Source: UBA11986 sp031402435
GTDB taxonomy: Bacteria; Bacteroidota; Ignavibacteria; UBA10030; UBA6906
Assembly: GCA_031402435.1 (NCBI GenBank)
Contig: JANNSJ010000057.1
Coordinates: 22,990 to 86,989, forward strand
DNA: 64,000 nucleotides
Reading direction: 5' to 3'
The position numbers were made by a program, and so were the translations under genes. The first letter of the stretch is position 1, and each line of letters opens with the position of its first letter. The notes under the pieces were generated by a model. The model was not told the origin of the DNA, searched no databases, and saw only the letters and a list, made by a program, of their open reading frames with translations. This document shows, in pieces, positions 1 through 6,456 of the stretch.

Positions 1-403
1 CGAAAGGAATCAGCGGCTCCATTTCCTTGATGGACTTCTCCTGCAAGTCCAACCGTTGCAATTCCCGCTCGATATGGTTCTTCATCAGGAGATAGTCAAT
101 ACGGCCGGTCTGACCCATCGCTTCAAAGTTTTGCCTGCCGAGCTGTACGAGCCACTCATTGTAGAATTGCCTCATACGGGTGATGCGAAAAGGAGAAATC
201 GAAACAGTGTAGAACCTGTTCAGGCTTCCAAGATCAGCTTCGAAGAGTTCGATAAAGCTGCGCAACTCACTGCGGGAGGAGTCAATGCCTGTGTCATCAT
301 ACAACACGGGCATTATTTTGTTGGATTTGGAAATAGCCTGCGCCTGTACTTCATGCTGGAACAAACAGCTCAGCGCAATAACCGACAGGAGGACACATCT
401 CAT
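1..403 (-). CDS. DUF885 family protein, N-terminal part, cut by window edge
   Basis: The reverse strand is open from an ATG at 403 to the window edge (134 codons, no stop). An AAGGG ribosome-binding site lies just upstream of the ATG. Residues 1-22 are a signal peptide ending near VQAQA, so the product is exported. Residues 60-134 contain LNRFYTVSISP, then RMRQFYNEWL and RIDYLLMKNHIERELQRL. This is the typical start of DUF885 proteins, secreted proteins of about 550-600 residues with a proposed zinc-peptidase-like fold. The rest lies left of the window. An open frame on the plus strand at 56-463 overlaps it but resembles nothing. Family assignment is from recall of the motif; substrate unknown. 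Confidence 0.8.
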   Translation of the reverse strand, partial: MRCVLLSVIALSCLFQHEVQAQAISKSNKIMPVLYDDTGIDSSRSELRSFIELFEADLGSLNRFYTVSISPFRITRMRQFYNEWLVQLGRQNFEAMGQTGRIDYLLMKNHIERELQRLDLQEKSIKEMEPLIPF

Positions 404-471
404 GGTGATAACCCTTACGTTGAAGAATATATGATGCTTGTTGTGACACTCACGCGACAATGAAACGCAGA

Positions 472-888
472 TTACTTTCTCACAAACTTGATATGGACTT
501 TCGGCGGGATGCTCAGATCAATAGTAATTTCCGTGAAGGCATAGTTACCAAGCTTCACTTTCTTGTGGAATTCATCAGCGGCAACAAGTGAAGTAACGAT
601 GCCCTTCAAAAGGGTCTTATCTTTATTCTGTTCAAGAATACTGTCGATCTTTTCCTTTGAGACATCCTGAACTTTCTCGAACTGGAGATTCACTCCCGGC
701 GGAATGGAGACTTCAATGTCGATCGCGTTCAGTCTGTATCCGGTCTCGGCAATGATCGGGAGGATTTCTCCCAGGCCGTTGACATAGCTGACGAGTTTCT
801 GCTTGCTCTCATCTTTTACATCGTTTATGAAGTCGGTTGCACCGGCAACTTTGTCCTTCAAGCTCTCCGTGAGTTTGTTGAGTGCCAT
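472..888 (-). CDS. Small conserved-looking protein of unknown function
   Basis: A 138-residue soluble protein starting at an ATG with a good GAGGATG ribosome-binding site. There is no signal peptide or membrane segment. The N-terminal third is helical and charged (LTESLKDKVAGATDFINDVK). The rest holds two similar strand-rich stretches, IDIEVSIPPGVNLQF and ITIDLSIPPKVHIKF, which look like an internal repeat of a beta unit. I do not recognise the family. It sits between the DUF885 gene and the membrane protein at 925-1590 on the same strand and could be cotranscribed with them. Codon use looks like the host, unlike the AT-rich island to the right. Confidence 0.75.
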   Translation of the reverse strand: MALNKLTESLKDKVAGATDFINDVKDESKQKLVSYVNGLGEILPIIAETGYRLNAIDIEVSIPPGVNLQFEKVQDVSKEKIDSILEQNKDKTLLKGIVTSLVAADEFHKKVKLGNYAFTEITIDLSIPPKVHIKFVRK

Positions 889-924
889 TTGTCATCCTCT
901 ATTAGTGTAGACCGGTAAGCAGCC

Positions 925-1590
925 TTACTTTATATCAACAGTGTTGGATCGCCGGTGCCGGTCAATCCAATACCCCCACGGCACAAAGAGCCAGAGAAGA
1001 AGTGCAAAATATGCAAGCGATTGGCTGTCCGGAGGCGGCGGGCCAACCATGTTGCCAACCCACGAGAGAAGGAGAAATCCAATGAGCGACCAGAATGCAT
1101 ACGTTCCCGTCTTGTCAACGGCCGTTGTTGAGCGTAGATATATCATAACGCCGACAATGAACAGTGCTCCTTCTACAAGTACAGTCCCGATGATGGAATT
1201 CCACAAACCCAGCCCAACGTATGTCGTGAGACCCGGAGCAATCGGCATGTCGGGACGATGCGTGATAAAGTCAAGCACCCAGTGGCTGAACACGCCAACA
1301 CCGAGAACCCATGCGCCTCTCGGATATTTCTTTGCCACATTGTAGATGAAGCCAAGCAGAACCGACCACCCGATAACCGTGACAAGACTGTGGGAGATTG
1401 GATAGTCATACAGATCGAGAGGCGTGAAGGCCGTATCACCAACATTGATACGAACGTGCTCAATGCCGAGCAACAAAAAGATTGGCCAGAGCAAATCAAG
1501 CAACTGCACAGAGAGGAACAATGTGCCGAGCGAAACTTTGGGCGCTGCTTTCTTTGCTGCAAGCGCTACTGCGAAGTGACCAATGAACAT
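925..1590 (-). CDS. Membrane-bound metal-dependent hydrolase family protein (YdjM/DUF457-like)
   Basis: A 221-residue integral membrane protein with about five or six hydrophobic segments. Candidate metal ligands match the YdjM/DUF457 family: His5 near the N-terminus, Asp32 in LLDLLWP, His67 in YPISHSL, and the cluster SHWVLDFITHRPDMP at about 102-116. Members sit in the inner membrane and are predicted metal-dependent hydrolases; their substrate is mostly unknown. The ATG lies about 45 bases past the first attC-like site, so the gene borders the cassette island. Its base composition is host-like and I see no attC on its far side, so it is probably resident DNA rather than a cassette. Confidence 0.75.
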   Translation of the reverse strand: MFIGHFAVALAAKKAAPKVSLGTLFLSVQLLDLLWPIFLLLGIEHVRINVGDTAFTPLDLYDYPISHSLVTVIGWSVLLGFIYNVAKKYPRGAWVLGVGVFSHWVLDFITHRPDMPIAPGLTTYVGLGLWNSIIGTVLVEGALFIVGVMIYLRSTTAVDKTGTYAFWSLIGFLLLSWVGNMVGPPPPDSQSLAYFALLLWLFVPWGYWIDRHRRSNTVDIK

Positions 1591-1631
1591 GAGTGGGGCC
1601 TTTCTGGATCAAGAGCTACTATTTGTTGCGA

Positions 1632-1684
1632 TCTTAACGTGCGTGCCAATCACGCCGTGCCGCCGATGCTTGGCGCTGTTAGAT
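1632..1684 (-). repeat. attC-like recombination site 1
   Basis: Read on the minus strand, the site starts with ATCTAAC (fits the R'' consensus RYYYAAC) and ends with GTTAAGA (close to the R' consensus GTTRRRY). Between them GCGCCAAGC pairs with the TTGGC-GC arm and leaves an unpaired base, as in integron attC stems. At 53 bp it is near the short end of the family. It lies 47 bases after the stop of the endonuclease-fold gene, exactly where the attC of a gene cassette belongs. Assignment is by eye; a covariance-model search would decide. Confidence 0.6.
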
Positions 1685-1730
1685 GTTGTTCAAAAAACAT
1701 ATTTCTTTCATTTGTCTTTTGATAAGCTTT

Positions 1731-2810
1731 CTATTGTTTAAGTTCTAGCAACGCCCTATTCAAGATATTCTCTATTACCCAATATTTATAATTACGAATA
1801 TTGTAATATGTGTATTGCTTAGAGTAAAACTTTTCAGTATAGCCATTCTTCTTTATGAATACATCAAATTCATCAAAACGTTTTTTATCATTTTCAGACA
1901 AGTTATCCCTCACAATGTAATAGTGGGGGATCTCGGCCATGGTTTTTGCAAAAACCCACCTGTTTTTGGTGATAAGCTTTTCTATATAGGATGGTACGCT
2001 CTGAAGATTTTCAAAGTCCGCTATTATTGGAAGATGATCGCTGACTGATTTTCCAAAGATAGTTGCTTCATCTCCCGTGGTACAATTTTGTATTTTTGAA
2101 AACAGTGCATCGGCCACAAACAGGTGGTCTATTTGATGAATTATCTTACCACCTTTGGGGTTTCTAAACGTCGGGGTTAATTTATGGTTGTGTGCTCGTA
2201 GACATTCCGTGAACCCCAAGTTGCTCATTCCATCAAGAATCTCACGGTTTCCGCTTCCCCAAGTAAAATCAAATGTCTCCGACGTATTAAAATCCCCACC
2301 GACCAACCATCGTTCACTTCTTCTTAATTTTATGTTTTGCAGTGCAGCCAAAACTAGCTCAATCAACCAAACTGCTGGACGAGGCTCTGGTAGCACACCG
2401 CTAATGGGCGTGAAATCAATACCTTTAAGTCTGGCAGGGTCAACTGGCCAAGCTGGGCTATAAACAGAAATAGTTTTTAGTTTAGAATACCCTTTAGGCT
2501 GAACGACACATGCGACAATATTGCCCGCAAAGTGTTTGAGCTCTCGATTTAGCCAATCATATTCAGAAGATAAGGGCAGTTCACTTACGATTGTCCCCTT
2601 TACAAAAATTGCGGTCCCAAACTGTTGTGGTTTTCCAGTTTTACCAACGGCTTTTTGAAATTTAATCCCACCTTTAAATGATTCCTTAATGCTATTTGGG
2701 ATGCTTGCTACTTCTTGTAGCAACGCTACATCCGGATTTAGGTCATTCAGAATTTCCCAAGCGATACTTGTTTCCGTCGCCTTTCTCATGTTCCAAGAGA
2801 TTACGCGCAT
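1731..2810 (-). CDS. Endonuclease/exonuclease/phosphatase-fold protein with extra C-terminal domain
   Basis: 359 residues. Residues 1-268 carry the EEP hallmarks: VISWNMRK with Asn7, LLQEV with Glu33, GGDFN at 171-175, IDHLF at 227-231 and the catalytic SDHLP at 257-261. The fold hydrolyses phosphodiesters (nucleases, sphingomyelinases, phosphatases). With no signal peptide, an intracellular nuclease or phosphodiesterase is plausible. Residues about 284-352 (WVFAKTMAEIPHYYIVR ... YTYYNIRNYKYW) form a separate small domain that I recall from short stand-alone proteins in other bacteria; its function is unknown to me. The gene is visibly AT-richer than its surroundings and lies between two attC-like sites on its own strand, so it looks like an integron cassette gene. 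Ribosome-binding site is weak (AAAAAGATT). Confidence 0.8.
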   Translation of the reverse strand: MRVISWNMRKATETSIAWEILNDLNPDVALLQEVASIPNSIKESFKGGIKFQKAVGKTGKPQQFGTAIFVKGTIVSELPLSSEYDWLNRELKHFAGNIVACVVQPKGYSKLKTISVYSPAWPVDPARLKGIDFTPISGVLPEPRPAVWLIELVLAALQNIKLRRSERWLVGGDFNTSETFDFTWGSGNREILDGMSNLGFTECLRAHNHKLTPTFRNPKGGKIIHQIDHLFVADALFSKIQNCTTGDEATIFGKSVSDHLPIIADFENLQSVPSYIEKLITKNRWVFAKTMAEIPHYYIVRDNLSENDKKRFDEFDVFIKKNGYTEKFYSKQYTYYNIRNYKYWVIENILNRALLELKQ

Positions 2811-2914
2811 AATCTTTTTGTTTGAATATCATAAAACAGGAAATTGATTTCTTTGCCTTCCCTTTAGAAGATCGTAGAAGCTCTTATTATGAGAAGAATA
2901 TATTTTTGAATTGC

Positions 2915-3101
2915 ACCTAACGTTTGAAAAGCACGCACGGCGAGCACTATGCTCTTGCTCTTTTGGTCTACGACTCTTCGAGTCGATAGACTCGTAGAGC
3001 ATAAATGTGCGAGCCGATGAACGAACACTTTTCATGGAGCCAAGACGAGAACTAACCGAGCCTCAACAAATGAGAGAGTGACGTGCTTGCGTTTGTTATA
3101 C
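2915..3101 (-). repeat. attC-like recombination site 2 (long, 187 bp)
   Basis: On the minus strand it begins GCCGTATAAC at 3104-3095 and ends with GTTAGGT (2921-2915, a match to GTTRRRY). The inner boxes AAGCACG (minus 3088-3082) and CGTGCTT (minus 2935-2929) are perfect complements, spaced 6 and 7 bases from the outer boxes, the arrangement of L''/L' and R''/R' in attC. The middle holds further strong hairpins, for example CTACGAGTC...GAGTCGTAG and ATGCTC...GAGCAT. It fills the space between two cassette genes. It is longer than most described attC sites (about 57-141 bp) but within the palindromic design. Confidence 0.6.
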
Positions 3102-3111
3102 GGCGTTTGCG

Positions 3112-4124
3112 TCACTGATTTCTTTCCCTCCAAGTTTGGGCTAGAACCCACTCATTAGAACCCGCTAATTGAAACTCCCAGTCTCTCCATCCATTTCGAC
3201 TAGTTTCTGTAATCATTGAAGAAGCACGACTTAGTGCTGAGAAACCTCCATACTCCGAAACGACCAACTCGTTTCCTCGAATGTCTCCCTGATAGACTTG
3301 CCCGCCATAACGAAAGCGGCACTTTGTCCCCGATGGCGGGAGTTCACTGCCTCCACGACCAGTGCGACGTCGTCTCAATGGGGTTCGGGTAACTCCTAAA
3401 GTTGCAGGCTCAGAGATTGGTGTTGGACTCGGATCGGATGGCCGCCGTTCATTTGCCTCAGTAATAAAAGCAATTGCTTCTTGCTCTGTGATGGCTATAC
3501 CAGATTGACTGACAACTTGAACGAGAGCCTCGGGCAATCGTGGGAAAGGTGGTTCTTGAGAAGTTCTCCTCGCTTTGGGTAGTCCATCTTCCATTGCACG
3601 TTGGCGCTGACTAAGTCGAAGATAGTTGTTGGCCTCTTTTGTTGCATTGCCGTTGAGGACTTCCGATTTTGAGAGGAACGCTTCAAACATCAAAGCGGAA
3701 TCGTCTATCTCATTTTCAAGCAGGTCGATGTCCTTGAAACACTTCTGAGAAAACTCACCGCCCGTTTGTGAATAATAGAATCGCCAGTGTTGACCGTCAG
3801 TGATTACAGAAAATTCCGCCGTGTTGTTCCTGTTATAATCCCGAAGTTGCTGCTCAATTTTAGCTAAGTCAGCCCGCATCTTCCCAACTGCTTTGACCTC
3901 TATAAACACGGATGGGGAGTAAGTATTGCAAACAACGCTACGTCAACACGAGTCATGTCTTCGGTTCGCACTGCCTTGTATTCGGTATTCACTTCAGTCG
4001 GATTCCAGATATCCCATCCCATCTTGCCGAGTATGCGGAGAACGACGCACACACGAACATGCTCTTCGTTGTAGAATACCCCCTCCTCAAGCTTATCGCA
4101 GATATCTTCCAGTGTTTCAATCAT
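3112..4124 (-). pseudogene. Restriction-type nuclease protein (HsdR N-terminal-like plus RAMA/DUF4357-like), frameshifted
   Basis: One gene read in two frames. The first part starts at ATG 4124 after a perfect AAGGAG ribosome-binding site (MIETLEDICDKLEEG...LGKMGWDIWNPTEV...RVDVALF) and runs into a stop at 3900. The second frame resumes with VFIEVKAVGKMRADLAKIEQQL and continues to 3112. Together they give the type I restriction HsdR_N pattern, in which GWD, VD and FIEVKA are the PD-(D/E)xK-type nuclease residues. The C-terminal 70 residues (KCRFRYGGQVYQG ... NGWRDWEF) resemble the RAMA/DUF4357 domain linked to restriction systems. One base missing from the C run at 3914-3917 explains the shift; it could be a real mutation, programmed slippage or a sequence error. 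The gene lies between attC-like sites 2 and 3. Confidence 0.7.
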
Positions 4125-4148
4125 CTTGTTCTCCTTGTCGCAAATGCC

Positions 4149-4214
4149 GTATAACTACTGGCTACACGCAACAAACATGCGTTTAGCCGACGGCTAATCG
4201 CTATGTTGTGGCGC
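4149..4214 (-). repeat. attC-like recombination site 3
   Basis: On the minus strand it ends with GTTATACGGC (4155-4146), the exact complement of the GCCGTATAAC that opens site 2. That is what is expected if these are the two ends of one excised circular cassette. Further out is a long imperfect palindrome: CAACAAACATGCG..TTAGCCG pairs with CGGCTAA.CGC.TATGTTGTG (about 4169-4213). The outermost R'' box is less clear (CCACAAC deviates at one or two positions). The restriction-type gene starts 25 bases downstream. Confidence 0.5.
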
Positions 4215-4352
4215 CCGCCTGAATGACGTAGTCGGGCAGGCTCATTTCGTTCCTGATTGCTACCGAATATACTTCACATCTTTGGGAGATTCAATCCCCT
4301 CGTGAAGAAAATCGCAGAGAGACAAGATACAATGAGAAAGCGATAAGGGATT

Positions 4353-4913
4353 CTAAGCGAAGGTGTAGTACAACCAATAGAGCACCGGGACGAGAACCCC
4401 AATAGCGGTTAGCCATGCGCCGCGACCGGTAATGCCCGTCTTTCCTCTCAACATGAACATTCCGGTCAGCGCCATGGAAATCAGGGACAGAGCGTACAGA
4501 TCGGCAATGTATGTCCAGGCTTTCTTGGGTGCGTTGAGATGCAACTGGTTCATCTCGAAAAGCACACGCCGTGGCGTCGTCGACTCAACAAGCACATTGC
4601 CCGTCGGCAAATCCACCGAGTATGTCTTGCCCTCGAAGAACAGTTGCAGCGTTTCCCGGTCAGGGCGAAAGACATTCCTGGGCTCGTCCACAAGGTTTAA
4701 TCGCTTGCGCGCTTCGGCAACGATCTCATCACGACCAGTACTGGTAATGGGATCGATCTTCACAAACTCTTTTTCAATTTTGTAGTTGGGGTTCCAATCA
4801 GCCGCATGGTTCACGGCAAGGCCTGAGATGCCGTAGATGAGCGTGAGCGCGGCAATCAAATAACCGATGTCACGGTGGAGAATGTTGTTCCACTTGCGCC
4901 ACTTGAATGTCAT
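4353..4913 (-). CDS. PepSY-associated membrane protein
   Basis: 186 residues from the ATG at 4913, which has an AAGGA ribosome-binding site; a further in-frame start at 4949 has none. A membrane helix at about 16-36 (IGYLIAALTLIYGISGLAVNH) is followed by a PepSY-like periplasmic region (residues 45-115) and two helices at the C-terminus (LYALSLISMALTGMFML and GAWLTAIGVLVPVLYWLYY). The layout matches PepSY_TM proteins, inner-membrane proteins often found beside siderophore or haem TonB receptors and proposed to act in iron reduction or uptake. The TonB receptor at 6457 and the DUF4920 gene upstream support a role in metal acquisition, but no experiment-level evidence is visible here. Confidence 0.75.
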   Translation of the reverse strand: MTFKWRKWNNILHRDIGYLIAALTLIYGISGLAVNHAADWNPNYKIEKEFVKIDPITSTGRDEIVAEARKRLNLVDEPRNVFRPDRETLQLFFEGKTYSVDLPTGNVLVESTTPRRVLFEMNQLHLNAPKKAWTYIADLYALSLISMALTGMFMLRGKTGITGRGAWLTAIGVLVPVLYWLYYTFA

Positions 4914-5001
4914 CGTACAGTTCCTTGACCTGTCAAAAAAAAGTCGCAATGACGAGGCACCATCATGCGACTGTTACACACCATAAATCATACGGGGGAA
5001 G

Positions 5002-5466
5002 TTATTTGATAACCGCACCCATGCCCTTGATCTGGATGATCGTCTTCGGGCCTTTAACGGTGGATGGGTCGAACGTCGTCCCTTCCTCCTTCGCGTAATG
5101 CTCTCCCTGTTTGATCTGGTCTTCCTTGCTGATGGTCTTCACGGATACCGTACCCTCGGCGAGAACGTTTTTTCCCTTCGCGTCCATCGGGAAAATAATT
5201 TCACCGTCATCAACCTTCAGGCGGATGCTCTCGAACTCCTTATTGCTGCCGATCTTGATCCAGCATCCACGCTCCGGACACACATCAACAACAGGCCCTT
5301 CGACCAGTACCTGCTTTCCATTGTACAGTTCCGGAGAGGCAAGGATATCGGCAATGGCAGTCTTCTCTTTCAGCGATATATCAGTGCCATAGTTCTTCTC
5401 TTCACCTGCAAAGGCAAGAGTAGCTATCAGGAGAGCAAGTGCAAACAGCGAAAATTTTATTTTCAT
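5002..5466 (-). CDS. DUF4920 domain periplasmic protein
   Basis: 154 residues starting at ATG 5466, preceded by AGAGGA. A cleavable signal peptide (MKIKFSLFALALLIATLAFAG) exports it to the periplasm. The mature part has the DUF4920 pattern: YGTDISL near the N-terminus, then an OB-like stretch KQVLVEGPVVDVCPERGCW with the CxxxxCW pair, and IIFPMDAKGKNVLAEGTV. The two cysteines may form a disulfide or bind metal. It lies upstream of the PepSY protein on the same strand with about 90 bases between, so the two may form a transcription unit. The biochemical function of DUF4920 is not established. Confidence 0.8.
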   Translation of the reverse strand: MKIKFSLFALALLIATLAFAGEEKNYGTDISLKEKTAIADILASPELYNGKQVLVEGPVVDVCPERGCWIKIGSNKEFESIRLKVDDGEIIFPMDAKGKNVLAEGTVSVKTISKEDQIKQGEHYAKEEGTTFDPSTVKGPKTIIQIKGMGAVIK

Positions 5467-5750
5467 GGAATCCTCTTCTAAGAAATGAATTGACATAGGA
5501 AAGATACGGAGAAATGTAAAAAGACGCCACTACAGACATCAAACGACTATCAGCAGGGCTGGTCTGGTGGGTGCTTGCATTTCAGATGATGTGGTCGTAT
5601 TATTCAAGTGAGTGAGCGAAACATGAAAGTGCCAGAGCCAACCCTTTGAGAGCATTTACAGCAGCTTTCGTGTCTCACATGACCACCTAGCGACATACCT
5701 TGGTGTGCATCAAACAATCGACGGAACTCTTCGATACCATCCGGTTAAAC

Positions 5751-6272
5751 ATGATAAAAGGAATCGCCATACTGTTTCTTGCTTTGTATGTATTCAACCT
5801 GGCGGGATACTATGTTGTGTTCAAAACCTTGCAGTACCGGGTGCGATCCGAAATCAAGACCAGGATCAAAGAGAGTGTGCCGGCAGACCAACTCATCCTG
5901 ATTGTTGTCAGCCAACGTGAGAAGGATAAGTTGCAGTGGATGCATGACAGGGAGTTCTGCTATGGCGGAAGCATGTACGATATTGTGCACCAGTATTCGA
6001 GGAACGATACAGTCTTCTACTCCTGCGTCAACGACAAGCAGGAAGAGCTGCTGTTCTCACACCTGGATCTGCACGTTGCCGCACAATCCAATCTTGAAGG
6101 CACACCTCAAAAAGCCGCAGCTCCTTTTCAAGGAATCACCAAGGAGTATGTCCCTCTTTCACGCATTCTCGAGCTTGTTACATTCAATGAAGTCCTCATG
6201 AGGATCACCCCTGATCCCAATGCCACATCCTACGCGGAAGACGTACCGACTCCACCACCACGACTTGTGTAG
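5751..6272 (+). CDS. Small single-pass membrane protein next to TonB receptor
   Basis: 173 residues from the ATG at 5751 (MIKGIAILFLALYVFNLAGYYVVF). One N-terminal membrane segment is followed by a basic stretch (QYRVRSEIKTRIKESV) and a charged domain with the motif REFCYGGSMYDIV and FYSCVNDKQEELLF. I recall Bacteroidota proteins with this YxGxMYDIV / CxNDKQE pattern encoded beside TonB-dependent receptors, with no assigned function. There is no clear ribosome-binding site. It is oriented with the receptor at 6457, 184 bases upstream, and diverges from the DUF4920 gene. Probably a membrane partner of the uptake locus; that is inference from position. Confidence 0.65.
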   Translation: MIKGIAILFLALYVFNLAGYYVVFKTLQYRVRSEIKTRIKESVPADQLILIVVSQREKDKLQWMHDREFCYGGSMYDIVHQYSRNDTVFYSCVNDKQEELLFSHLDLHVAAQSNLEGTPQKAAAPFQGITKEYVPLSRILELVTFNEVLMRITPDPNATSYAEDVPTPPPRLV

Positions 6273-6456
6273 CAGCATTCGGCAGGAGACTGCCGACCAA
6301 GGACGGAAACTCCACCTTATTTGTTACGAGATAGCTATCTGCACAACTGATTTGCAAAACTGTGCAAACGCCATCGCGGGCACAAATAAACTGTAGGACG
6401 TTATCTGTCCATGTCCTCGTTGAAACACACTCTCACAACGACCATAAAGGAATGTT

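Noticed and set aside
56..463. Plus-strand open frame of 135 codons at the left edge
   Set aside because: It overlaps the DUF885 N-terminus on the other strand, which has a signal peptide, ribosome-binding site and family motif; the plus-strand product resembles nothing.
2829..3035. Possible 68-residue protein between the two cassette genes
   Set aside because: The frame lies within the long palindromic attC-like site, has no ribosome-binding site, and its content is explained by the hairpins.
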